The notes beneath the pieces were generated by a model that worked only from the letters and a program-made list of their open reading frames with translations, ran no database searches and was not told the origin of the DNA. A stretch of DNA of 27,591 bases, from contig SFLD01000025.1 of NCBI GenBank assembly GCA_004553545.1, positions 1 to 27,591 on the forward strand. Reading direction: 5' to 3'. A program made the position numbers and the translations under genes. Positions 15,463 through 22,600 of the stretch are shown here, one piece after another (the stretch's first letter is position 1; each line of letters starts with the position of its first letter). The DNA is from Clostridiales bacterium. Lineage in GTDB: Bacteria > Bacillota > Clostridia > Oscillospirales > Oscillospiraceae.

Positions 15463-16458
15463 ATGAAACGCATCCTGCTCATCGGCACCGGCGGCACCAT
15501 CGCCTCAGAACTGACGGAGAGCGGCCTGACGCCGGAGCTCAGCACGGAGCAGCTTTTGAGCCACATCCCCTCCATCTCAGAGTTCTGCCGGGCGGACTGC
15601 CTGCAGATCCTGAACCTGGACAGCACCAACATCGCCCCCCAGCACTGGCTGGCCATGGCCCGCTGCATCCGGGCGCACTACGATGACTACGACGGCTTCG
15701 TCCTCACCCACGGGACGGACACCATGGCCTATACGGCGGCGGGACTCTCCTACCTCATCCAGGGCAGTCCCAAGCCCATCGTCCTTACCGGAGCCCAGAA
15801 GCCCATCGGCTTTGACTCCACGGACTCCAAGATCAACCTGGAGGATGCCTTCCGGGTGGCCTCGGCGGAGATGCCGGGGGTCAGCATCGTCTTCAACGGC
15901 AAGATCATCCTGGGCACCCGGGCCCAGAAGACCCACTCCAAGAGCTTTCAGGCCTTCTCCTCCATCAACTACCCGGTGCTGGGGGTCCTGCGGGACGGGG
16001 CGCTGCTGCCCTACATCCGCCAGCCCGCCCGGGAAAGGCCGGAGTTTTTCGACGCCCTGGACCCGAAGGTGGGCCTTCTCAAGCTGACGCCGGGCTGCGA
16101 CCGCCGGGTGCTGGACTGGCTCCTCTCGGAGCACGACGCCGTCATCATCGAGAGCTTTGGCGTGGGCGGCGTGCCGGAGGCCGGAGGCTTCTACGAGAGC
16201 ATCCGGGAGGGGCTGGCCGCCGGAAAGACCGTGGTCCTCACCACCCAGGTCCAGAACGAGGGCAGCGACCTTACGGTCTACCTGGTGGGCCACCGGCTGA
16301 AGGATTCCCTGGGCGTGCTGGAAGCCTACGACATGACCACCGAGGCGGTCTATGCCAAGCTCATGTGGATCCTGGCCCGGACCCAGGACCGGGAGGAGAT
16401 CGAGCACCTCTTCTACACCCCCGTGGCCAAGGACATCCTCTGGACCGAACGGGCATGA
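15463..16458 (+). CDS. ansA: L-asparaginase, type I (cytoplasmic)
   Basis: This 331-residue enzyme hydrolyses L-asparagine to aspartate and ammonia. The first catalytic motif GTGGTIA is at 8-14 (nucleophile T12) and the second is HGTDTM at 83-88 (T85, D86). There is no signal peptide, and the length and the NLEDAF segment suit the cytoplasmic AnsA type. A purine-rich AAAGGGAGGA lies upstream of the ATG at 15463. Two successive hairpins after the stop end transcription. It may be co-transcribed with the upstream repair genes (47-base gap) without a functional link. Confidence 0.95.
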   Translation: MKRILLIGTGGTIASELTESGLTPELSTEQLLSHIPSISEFCRADCLQILNLDSTNIAPQHWLAMARCIRAHYDDYDGFVLTHGTDTMAYTAAGLSYLIQGSPKPIVLTGAQKPIGFDSTDSKINLEDAFRVASAEMPGVSIVFNGKIILGTRAQKTHSKSFQAFSSINYPVLGVLRDGALLPYIRQPARERPEFFDALDPKVGLLKLTPGCDRRVLDWLLSEHDAVIIESFGVGGVPEAGGFYESIREGLAAGKTVVLTTQVQNEGSDLTVYLVGHRLKDSLGVLEAYDMTTEAVYAKLMWILARTQDREEIEHLFYTPVAKDILWTERA

Positions 16459-16463
16459 AAAAG

Positions 16464-16492
16464 CGTCCGGACGCGGAGCGCGCGTCCGGACG
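16464..16492 (+). repeat. Hairpin of a palindromic repeat after asparaginase
   Basis: CGTCCGGACGCG (16464-16475) pairs with CGCGTCCGGACG (16481-16492). Each arm also contains the self-palindrome CGTCCGGACG, so either arm can fold alone. It lies 6 bases past the stop and about 40 bases before a proper terminator. Confidence 0.65.
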
Positions 16493-16529
16493 GGGCTTCC
16501 CTTGGGGGAGGCTTGCAGCGCAGAAAGAA

Positions 16530-16569
16530 ACACACCGGGAAGCGGCGCTTCCCGGTGTGTCGGTTTTTT
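16530..16569. terminator. Strong terminator between ansA and the MarR gene
   Basis: ACACACCGGGAAGC (16530-16543) pairs with GCTTCCCGGTGTGT (16547-16560) around a 3-base loop, then CGGTTTTTT. An A-rich left flank makes it usable on the minus strand as well, ending the MarR transcript. Confidence 0.92.
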
Positions 16570-16598
16570 CACGGTCCCTCCCGCCGGGGGAGAGTCTT

Positions 16599-17048
16599 TC
16601 AGGCTTCGCCCCGCTCGGCGTTGAGGCAGTCCTTGGCGTTGGCCTCGATGAGCAGCAGCTGCTGGCGGAGCTTGGCGGCGTCCTCTGCCGGGATGCCCCG
16701 CAGGACCTCCTCGTTGGCCTCGTCGATGACGTGGTCGATCTGCTCCCAGAGGACCTTGCCCTCCTCCCGCAGGCGGACATGGACGCTGCGGCGGTCCTCC
16801 TGGTTGTAGGTCCGCTCGATGAGGTCCTTCTTCTCCAGCCGGCCCAGCATGCCGGTGATGGTGGAGGTATCCAGATGGAGCTCATGGGCCAGCTGGCTGG
16901 GAGTCTGGACCTCCTGCTTCCAGAGACAGCGCAGCAGCGCGTACTGGGAGGGGGTGGTGTCAAAGTCCTGGAGCCGCCGTTTGAAGTAGTTAAAAACAGC
17001 GTTCTGCGTGCTGGTCAGCATGAAATTGATACACTCGTTGACTTCCAT
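16599..17048 (-). CDS. MarR-family transcriptional regulator
   Basis: This 149-residue winged-helix repressor has the MarR layout: an N-terminal dimerisation helix, recognition region PSQLAHELHLDTSTITGMLG, and a wing with NQEDRRSVHVRL (the D-x-R motif). The start at 17048 (MEVNECINF) is preferred over an ATG nine codons upstream because AAGGAGGAGG sits 6 bases before it. It is divergent from the bcd-etfBA operon, 230 bases apart, so it is a candidate regulator of that operon as well as of itself. An imperfect TTAGA/TCTAA repeat at 17068-17084 overlaps its own -10 box. MarR proteins often respond to phenolic or acyl-CoA ligands; the ligand is unknown here. Confidence 0.9.
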   Translation of the reverse strand: MEVNECINFMLTSTQNAVFNYFKRRLQDFDTTPSQYALLRCLWKQEVQTPSQLAHELHLDTSTITGMLGRLEKKDLIERTYNQEDRRSVHVRLREEGKVLWEQIDHVIDEANEEVLRGIPAEDAAKLRQQLLLIEANAKDCLNAERGEA

Positions 17049-17067
17049 CGGTAGCCTCCTCCTTCTC

Positions 17068-17107
17068 TTAGACACTTATTCTAACAGGAAAAAGCAGCGT
17101 TTGTCAA
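17068..17107 (-). promoter_or_regulatory. Promoter and possible operator of the MarR gene
   Basis: On the minus strand TTGACA (17107-17102) and TAGAAT (17083-17078) are 18 bases apart. TTAGA (17068-17072) and TCTAA (17080-17084) form an inverted repeat over the -10 box, a candidate autoregulatory site. Confidence 0.7.
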
Positions 17108-17167
17108 GAGAGGGAAACCCTTCCGACGGGGCTTTTGGAAATTCGTTTAATTTTTCTCAAATGCCTA

Positions 17168-17196
17168 TTGACAAACAAAATTCTTACAAGTATGAT
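17168..17196 (+). promoter_or_regulatory. Sigma-A promoter of the bcd-etfBA operon
   Basis: A perfect TTGACA (17168-17173), a 17-base spacer and TATGAT (17191-17196) lie about 83 bases before the first gene. The surrounding DNA is notably AT-rich. A small hairpin (TGCAGGT/ACTTGCA, 17204-17222) would lie at the very 5' end of the mRNA and may stabilise it. Confidence 0.85.
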
Positions 17197-17278
17197 GGGA
17201 ACGTGCAGGTATTTAACTTGCAAATTATTTGTGGGCAAAATATCTATGGCTGGCTACGAATATTGATAGGAGGTACAT

Positions 17279-18427
17279 ATGGATTTCAAACTGGACAAAG
17301 CGCATCAGCTCCAGCAGCAGCTCTTCCGCAACTTCGCGGAGACCGAGATCAAGCCGCTGGCAAAGGACATGGACGAGGCTGAGGCCTACGACATGGAGCT
17401 TCTGGCAAAGATCCAGAAGTGCGGCTTCCTGGGCATCCCCTACGCCCGCGAGTACGGCGGCGCAGGCTCCGATACCCTGGCCTACACCCTCTGCATGGAA
17501 GAGATGTCCAAGATCGATGCCAGCACCGGCATCATGATCTCTGTGCACACTTCCCTCTGCTGCTCCTGCATCAACAACTTCGGCACCGAGGATCAGAAGC
17601 AGCGCTTCCTGCGCCCCCTGATCGACGGCAGCAAGGTCGGCTGCTACGGCCTGACCGAGCCCGGCGCCGGTTCTGACGTTCAGGGCGCCCAGACCACCGC
17701 TGTGAAGGATGGCGACGAGTGGGTCATCAACGGCTCCAAGATCTTCACCACCAACTCCGGTTTCGCTGATACCTGCGTCCTCTTCGCTCTGACCGACCGC
17801 AGCGTTCCCGCTGCCAAGGGCATGACCGCCTTCATCGTTGACCTCAAGGAGATGCCCGGTATCTCCGTCAGCGACAACATCGAGCGCATGGGCATCCGCG
17901 CCGCCTCCAACTGCATCGTGTCCTACGAGAACGTCCGCGTTCCCGCTGACCGCGTGCTGGGCCAGGTCGGCAAGGGCTTCAAGATCGCCATGGCCGCTCT
18001 GGACTGCGGCCGTATCGGCATCGCCGCTCAGTCCGTCGGTATCGCCCAGGGCGCCCTGGACGAGGCCATCAAGTACGCCAAGGAGCGCAAGCAGTTCGGC
18101 AAGCCCGTCATCGCCTTCCAGAACTCTCAGTTCAAGGTCGCCGAGATGCAGACCAAGATCGACGCCGCCCGTCTCATGACCTGGCGTGCCGCCGTGGCCG
18201 AGGACAATCACGAGACCTTTGGTCCTCTCGCCGCCATGGCCAAGCTCTTTGCTTCCGACGTTGCCAACGAGGTCACCCGCTATGCCGTGCAGCTGATGGG
18301 CGGCTACGGCTACTGCCGTGAGTATCCCGTCGAGCGCGCCATGCGTGACGCCAAGATCACCGAAATCTACGAGGGCACCAGCGAGGTCATGAAGATGGTC
18401 ATCGCCGGTTCCATGAAGCTGAAGTAA
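17279..18427 (+). CDS. bcd: Short-chain (butyryl-type) acyl-CoA dehydrogenase
   Basis: This 382-residue flavoenzyme interconverts short-chain acyl-CoA and enoyl-CoA, most likely crotonyl-CoA to butyryl-CoA. The FAD/substrate motif LTEPGAGSD is at 125-133, the QLMGGYGYCREYP segment is typical, and the catalytic glutamate is E365 in IYEGTSEV. The start is fixed by AGGAGGT upstream. EtfB and EtfA follow directly, the arrangement of the electron-bifurcating Bcd-Etf complex that uses NADH to reduce crotonyl-CoA and ferredoxin. Thiolase, crotonase and hydroxybutyryl-CoA dehydrogenase genes are not here. Codon use is strongly biased, pointing to high expression. Another short or branched acyl-CoA substrate remains possible. 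Confidence 0.93.
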   Translation: MDFKLDKAHQLQQQLFRNFAETEIKPLAKDMDEAEAYDMELLAKIQKCGFLGIPYAREYGGAGSDTLAYTLCMEEMSKIDASTGIMISVHTSLCCSCINNFGTEDQKQRFLRPLIDGSKVGCYGLTEPGAGSDVQGAQTTAVKDGDEWVINGSKIFTTNSGFADTCVLFALTDRSVPAAKGMTAFIVDLKEMPGISVSDNIERMGIRAASNCIVSYENVRVPADRVLGQVGKGFKIAMAALDCGRIGIAAQSVGIAQGALDEAIKYAKERKQFGKPVIAFQNSQFKVAEMQTKIDAARLMTWRAAVAEDNHETFGPLAAMAKLFASDVANEVTRYAVQLMGGYGYCREYPVERAMRDAKITEIYEGTSEVMKMVIAGSMKLK

Positions 18428-18451
18428 GATAAGAGGGGAGTGCGAAGTAAT

Positions 18452-19240
18452 ATGAAGATTCTGGTTTGCATCAAGCAGGTCCCCGATACCGCTGAGGTAA
18501 AGCTGGACCCCAAGACCGGCACCCTGATCCGTGACGGCGTGCCTTCCATCATCAACCACGACGATAAGGCCGGCCTCGAGGCCGCCCTGAAGCTGCGCGA
18601 CGAGGTCGGCGGCACCGTCTCCGTGGTCTGCATGGGCCCCCCCCAGGCAGACGTCGCCCTGCGTGAGGCCCTGGCCATGGGCGCGGACGAGGCTTACCTC
18701 CTCTCTGCCCGTGAGTTCGGCGGCTCCGATACCTACGCCACCGCTACCATCATCGCCACCGCTCTGAAGAAGATCGGCTATGACCTCGTCATCACCGGCC
18801 GTCAGGCCATCGACGGCGACACCGCTCAGGTCGGTCCCCAGATCGCCGAGCAGCTGCACGTGCCCCAGGTCTCCTATGTTGAGGAGCTGAAGGCCGACGG
18901 CGAGTACATGATCGTCAAGCGTCAGTTCGAGGACCAGGCCCACATGCTGAAGGTCAAGATGCCCTGCCTGCTGACCGCTCTGGCTGAGCTCAACGAGCCC
19001 CGCTACATGACCGTCAAGGGCATCGTCGAGGCGTATGAGAAGCCCGTTACCGTCTGGGGCTTCGATGATCTGAAGAACGACCTGAACCCTGAGTGGATCG
19101 GCCTGAAGGGCTCCCCCACCAACGTGTTCCAGTCCTTCGGTAAGCAGCTGAGAGCCCCCGGCACCAAGCTGGTGGGCGTCACCCCCGAGCAGGCCGTGGA
19201 AGCCATCATGGCCAAGCTCATCGAGCGTCATATCATCTGA
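18452..19240 (+). CDS. etfB: Electron transfer flavoprotein beta subunit
   Basis: This 262-residue protein is standard for EtfB. It begins MKILVCIKQVPDT, the family signature start, and has GRQAIDGDTAQVGPQIAEQL near residues 114-133, part of the nucleotide-binding site. It pairs with EtfA to carry electrons between NADH, the dehydrogenase and ferredoxin. The ATG at 18452 is chosen over an in-frame GTG twelve bases earlier because the GGGGAG ribosome-binding site would almost touch that GTG. It lies 24 bases after the dehydrogenase stop and 18 bases before etfA, with the same biased codon use. Confidence 0.95.
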   Translation: MKILVCIKQVPDTAEVKLDPKTGTLIRDGVPSIINHDDKAGLEAALKLRDEVGGTVSVVCMGPPQADVALREALAMGADEAYLLSAREFGGSDTYATATIIATALKKIGYDLVITGRQAIDGDTAQVGPQIAEQLHVPQVSYVEELKADGEYMIVKRQFEDQAHMLKVKMPCLLTALAELNEPRYMTVKGIVEAYEKPVTVWGFDDLKNDLNPEWIGLKGSPTNVFQSFGKQLRAPGTKLVGVTPEQAVEAIMAKLIERHII

Positions 19241-19258
19241 GGGGAGGCTTATTGAACA

Positions 19259-20341
19259 ATGAGTAAGGATATTTTTGTTATCGTTGAGCAGCGCAACGGC
19301 GTCGTTCAGAAGGTCACCAAGGAGCTGATCGGTGAGTCCGTGAAGCTGGCCGGCGATCTGGGCGAGGAAGTCGTCGCTGTTCTGATGGGCTACAACATCA
19401 AGGGCGAGGCCGAGCAGCTGATCCACTACGGCGCCTCCAAGGTTCTTGTTCTGGATCATCCCGTCCTGGAGAACTACACCACCGAGCCCTACGTCAAGGG
19501 CATTGTCAGCGTCATCGAGCAGTTTGATCCCAACATCGTTCTGTTCGGCGCTTCCTCCATCGGCCGTGATATGGCTCCCCGCGTGGCTGGCCGTGTCCAC
19601 ACCGGTCTGACCGCTGACTGCACCCGCCTGGACGTCAAGGTCGAGAACTATCAGCAGTACCTGCTGAGCTCCACCTCCATGTCCTTGCAGCCCGAGAAGG
19701 TCGCCGCTCTCGACAAGAGCGACCGCTTCCTGAAGATGACCCGTCCCGCCTTCGGCGGCAACGTCATGGCCACCATCGTGTGCCGCAAGTATAAGCCCCA
19801 GATGGCTACCGTCCGTCCCGGCGTCATGGAGATGCCTGTAAAGGATACCAGCCGCAAGGGCGAGATCATCGACGTCGACGCCGGCCTGAGCATGGACGAT
19901 ATGAACGTTGAGATCCTCGAGGTCGTGAAGAACGCCAAGAAGGAAGTCGACATCACCGACGCCAAGGTTCTGGTTTCCGGCGGCCGCGGTGTTGGCGGTT
20001 CCGAGGGCTACAACCCCCTGCGCGCACTGGCTGCGGAGCTGGGCGGCGAGGTTTCCTCCTCCCGTATCGGCGTTGACAGCGGCTGGATTGAGAAGAGCCG
20101 TCAGGTTGGCCAGACCGGTAAGACCGTCCATCCCAACCTGTACATTGCCTGCGGCATCTCCGGCGCCATCCAGCACCTGGCTGGCATGGAGTCCTCTGAG
20201 TTCATCATCGCCATCAACAAGGACGATCAGTGCCCCATGATGAACATCGCCGACCTGGGTGTCCAGGGCGACCTGAAGGTCATCGTTCCCATGCTGACCG
20301 AGGCCGTCAAGGCTTACAAGGCCAAGCAGAACGCCATCTGA
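19259..20341 (+). CDS. etfA: Electron transfer flavoprotein alpha subunit
   Basis: This 360-residue protein has the EtfA layout. An N-terminal alpha/beta domain is followed by the FAD-binding C-terminal domain with VSGGRGVGG (near 238) and the stretch from QVGQTGKTVHPNLYIACGIS (near 283). It holds FAD and delivers electrons to the acyl-CoA dehydrogenase. Whether this Etf pair is bifurcating cannot be proved by eye, but the bcd-etfB-etfA order in a probable butyrate producer supports it. GGGGAGG precedes the ATG by about 11 bases. A strong terminator follows 29 bases after the stop, so the operon has three genes. Confidence 0.96.
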   Translation: MSKDIFVIVEQRNGVVQKVTKELIGESVKLAGDLGEEVVAVLMGYNIKGEAEQLIHYGASKVLVLDHPVLENYTTEPYVKGIVSVIEQFDPNIVLFGASSIGRDMAPRVAGRVHTGLTADCTRLDVKVENYQQYLLSSTSMSLQPEKVAALDKSDRFLKMTRPAFGGNVMATIVCRKYKPQMATVRPGVMEMPVKDTSRKGEIIDVDAGLSMDDMNVEILEVVKNAKKEVDITDAKVLVSGGRGVGGSEGYNPLRALAAELGGEVSSSRIGVDSGWIEKSRQVGQTGKTVHPNLYIACGISGAIQHLAGMESSEFIIAINKDDQCPMMNIADLGVQGDLKVIVPMLTEAVKAYKAKQNAI

Positions 20342-20370
20342 TCTTCTGCCCCATCTGTACCTCATAAGGA

Positions 20371-20401
20371 AAGGCCCGCGCCCTCCGGCGCGGGCCTTTT
20401 T
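20371..20401 (+). terminator. Terminator of the bcd-etfBA operon
   Basis: AAGGCCCGCGCC (20371-20382) pairs with GGCGCGGGCCTT (20387-20398) around CTCC, then a T-run. Confidence 0.93.
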
Positions 20402-20534
20402 GCGCCCTTTTTGGGATCTCCGGCAGGTTTTTCTCCCGGGGGAGCCAGGCATTCCCTGCAGATTTCCGTCCCTCTCCGGGCATCCTATGCAGGAAAAACA
20501 CGCCGCCTCATTCCGGCGGCAGGGAGGGAAACGT

Positions 20535-20924
20535 GTGGAGCGGCATTTGAGATACGCGGGGCAGGAGCTGATCCTGGGACTCACCGGGGGCCTGGGCTAC
20601 TACTGCATCGAGCTTGCCTGGCGGGGCTGGAGCCATCCCAGCATGGTGGCGGTGGGGGGACTGTGTTTTTGGGGCATGGGCCACCTGCCGGACCGCCCCC
20701 TCTGGCAGCGGGCGCTGCTGGGGGCGGGGCTCATCACCGGGGTGGAGTTCCTCTCCGGCTGCGTGCTGAACCTCTGGCTCCGCTGGGCAGTCTGGGATTA
20801 CTCCCGCCTGCCGGGGAACCTGCTGGGGCAGATCTGCCTGCCCTACTCCCTGATGTGGTGCCTGCTGGCCATCCCCGGCACCGCCCTCTCCGCCGCTGCC
20901 CGGCAGCACCTGGAGGGGAACTGA
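20535..20924 (+). CDS. CmpB-like (PF06541) small membrane protein
   Basis: This 129-residue membrane protein has about four hydrophobic segments. Motifs such as GLGYYCIELAWRGWSHPSM, GVEFLSGCVLNLWL, WDYSRLPGNLLGQICLPYS and the final LLAIPG region fit the CmpB/putative type IV ABC permease family. The name is historical and transport is not shown. The start is probably the GTG at 20535, because AGGGAGGGAA lies 4 bases upstream; an ATG at 20487 has no ribosome-binding site. It lies between the etf terminator and the rpoN promoter, so it is likely a single-gene unit. No clear promoter is seen. Confidence 0.8.
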   Translation: MERHLRYAGQELILGLTGGLGYYCIELAWRGWSHPSMVAVGGLCFWGMGHLPDRPLWQRALLGAGLITGVEFLSGCVLNLWLRWAVWDYSRLPGNLLGQICLPYSLMWCLLAIPGTALSAAARQHLEGN

Positions 20925-20946
20925 CCGTGCTCGGCATCCTTTTCCC

Positions 20947-20975
20947 TTGCCGAATGGCGTCGAATGGAGTATAAT
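20947..20975 (+). promoter_or_regulatory. Promoter of rpoN
   Basis: TTGCCG (20947-20952), a 17-base spacer and a perfect TATAAT (20970-20975) lie about 30 bases before the rpoN start. Confidence 0.75.
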
Positions 20976-21006
20976 ACCCCTGAAAGAACGAAAGGGGGAG
21001 AGCGCG

Positions 21007-22356
21007 GTGGATCTGAAACTCCAGGCCACACAGATACAAAAGCTGGCGCTGACCCAGTCCATGCGCCAGTCTCTGACCTTTTTGCAGCTGCCGGCGGTGG
21101 ACCTGAGCCAGGCGGTGCAGGAGGCGGCCCTCTCCAATCCGCTGCTGGAGGTCACCGAGCCGGACTTCGGCCGGGTGGCGGTGGATGTCTCCCGCCCGGA
21201 GGAGGACAGTGTTCCCGTCTTCCAGGAGAGCGAGCTCTGGTCTCGCTATGCCCCCCGGGGCGGGGAGGAGGCTCCGCCGGTGCCGGAACGGGCGGAGAGT
21301 TTTGCCGAGTATCTGGAGGGGCAGTTGGGCACCATCCCTTACCTGGAGCCCCGGCTGCGGGAGCTCTGCCGCTACCTCATCGGCTGCCTGAACTCCGCCG
21401 GTTACCTGGACTGCCCTCTGGCCGAGCTGGCGGAGGAGCTGGGCGTTCCCCTCTTTGACATGGAGCAGGCCCTGCTGGCCATCCAGACCCTGGACCCGCC
21501 GGGCGTGGGCGCCCGGGACCTCTCCGAGTGTCTGCTGCTGCAGCTGGCCCAGGGGAAGCATTTTACCGAGGAGAACATCCACCTGCTGCGCGCGGGGCTT
21601 CCCCTCCTGGCGGAGGAGGACTGGGACGGCCTGGCCCGCCTGCTGGGGGTCTCCCGGGAGCAGGCCAAGCAGGACGCGGAGGTGATCCGCAGCCTGAACC
21701 CCATTCCCTCCCGGGGCTTCGCCTCCGCGGAGCGGTCGGTCTACCTGGTGCCGGAGGCCACGGTCTTCTGCCGGGATGGGGAGGTCATCATCGAGATGGA
21801 GCGGGGCTCCCAGCCCAAGGTGGAGCTGAACCAGTACTATTGCTCCCTGCTGCAGAGCACGGAGGACGCCCCGGAGACCAAGGACTACCTCCGCCGGATG
21901 ATGGCGGAGGCCAACGAGCTGATGTCCGGCCTCCAGAGCCGGGAGAAGACCCTGCGGCAGATCCTGGGCACCATTGTGAAGGGCCAGCGGGACTTCTTCC
22001 TGAAGGGCGGCGCCCTGGCGCCCCTGACCATGCAGCAGGTGGCGGAGGAGCTGGGCCTCAGCACCTCCACCGTCAGCCGGGCGGTGAAGGACAAGTACCT
22101 CTCCTTCCAGGGCCGGTCCCTGGCGCTGCGGAGCTTCTTCGTGGCGGCGCTGCCCACCGGGGAGGGGGTCTCCCCCCAGACGGTGCAGGAGCACATCCGC
22201 CGCTTCATCGCGGCGGAGGACCCGGCCTCGCCCCTTTCGGACGAGGCCCTGCGGGAGGCCCTGGGGAACCTGGGCATCAATGCCTCCCGCCGCACCGTGG
22301 CCAAGTACCGGGGCGAGATGGGCATCCCCAGCTCTGCCCAGCGGAAGCGCGGATAA
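21007..22356 (+). CDS. rpoN: RNA polymerase sigma-54 factor
   Basis: This 449-residue protein is the alternative sigma factor that recognises -24/-12 promoters and needs an AAA+ activator to open them. Region I is the glutamine/leucine-rich start (LKLQATQIQKLALTQSM), followed by the core-binding region. A helix-turn-helix lies near 341-365 (QQVAEELGLSTSTVSRAV), and the RpoN box lies near 426-434 (SRRTVAKYR). The start is the GTG at 21007, since AAAGGGGGAG lies 6 bases upstream and region I begins directly after it; an in-frame ATG at 20947 would lie in the promoter. No activator gene and no convincing -24/-12 site were seen in the window. Confidence 0.96.
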   Translation: MDLKLQATQIQKLALTQSMRQSLTFLQLPAVDLSQAVQEAALSNPLLEVTEPDFGRVAVDVSRPEEDSVPVFQESELWSRYAPRGGEEAPPVPERAESFAEYLEGQLGTIPYLEPRLRELCRYLIGCLNSAGYLDCPLAELAEELGVPLFDMEQALLAIQTLDPPGVGARDLSECLLLQLAQGKHFTEENIHLLRAGLPLLAEEDWDGLARLLGVSREQAKQDAEVIRSLNPIPSRGFASAERSVYLVPEATVFCRDGEVIIEMERGSQPKVELNQYYCSLLQSTEDAPETKDYLRRMMAEANELMSGLQSREKTLRQILGTIVKGQRDFFLKGGALAPLTMQQVAEELGLSTSTVSRAVKDKYLSFQGRSLALRSFFVAALPTGEGVSPQTVQEHIRRFIAAEDPASPLSDEALREALGNLGINASRRTVAKYRGEMGIPSSAQRKRG

Positions 22357-22360
22357 GATG

Positions 22361-22405
22361 GACAGAATCGGAGCCGGAGGCGTATCCTCCGGCTCCGATT
22401 CTGTC
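22361..22405. terminator. Perfect 20-bp stem after rpoN
   Basis: The 20 bases at 22361-22380 are the exact inverted repeat of 22386-22405, around a 5-base loop, starting 5 bases after the rpoN stop. No T-run follows. It is a very stable hairpin that could protect the mRNA end or terminate poorly. Confidence 0.65.
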
Positions 22406-22425
22406 CGCGGGCAGTCTTCCAAATG

Positions 22426-22464
22426 CAAAAAAGGAAACGCCCTGTCCAAGACAAAGCGTTTCCT
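22426..22464 (-). terminator. Terminator of the original tRNA-Ser gene
   Basis: On the minus strand AGGAAACGC (22464-22456) pairs with GCGTTTCCT (22440-22432), with further pairing inside, and is followed by TTTTTT. It starts at the CCA end of the tRNA fragment. Confidence 0.85.
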
Positions 22465-22530
22465 GGCGCGGAAGGAGGGATTTGAACCCTCGCACCGTTT
22501 TTTAGACAGTCTACTCCCTTAGCAGGGGAG
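22464..22530 (-). other. 3' part of tRNA-Ser(GCU): element attachment site
   Basis: Read on the minus strand this is the anticodon arm CTCCC-CT-GCT-AA-GGGAG (22530-22514), a long serine-type variable region, the T-arm GAGGG-TTCAAAT-CCCTC (22491-22475), the acceptor strand CTTCCGC, discriminator G and encoded CCA (22466-22464). The acceptor 5' strand, the D-arm and everything before the anticodon stem are missing; from 22531 the sequence is unrelated. An integrase gene begins its 3' end 70 bases away. The pattern is the att junction of an element integrated into a tRNA gene; the rebuilt complete tRNA should lie at the far end of the element. The crossover point inside this segment is not defined. 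Confidence 0.88.
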
Positions 22531-22600
22531 TGGAAAACGTTGAGAATATGCGAATTTTTGAACTTTTGTAAACAGTGGCGTGAACAGTGGCTTGCGATTT

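Noticed and set aside
17225..20584. Open minus-strand frame of 1119 codons across bcd-etfB-etfA
   Set aside because: All three real genes lie in the same reading phase (gaps of 24 and 18 bases) with strong codon bias, which keeps the antisense frame free of stops. Its sequence is low-complexity Leu/Gly/Asp/His.
22464..22600. A complete tRNA-Ser gene
   Set aside because: Bases upstream of the anticodon stem give no D-arm and no strand to pair with the acceptor CTTCCGC, so only the 3' part is present.
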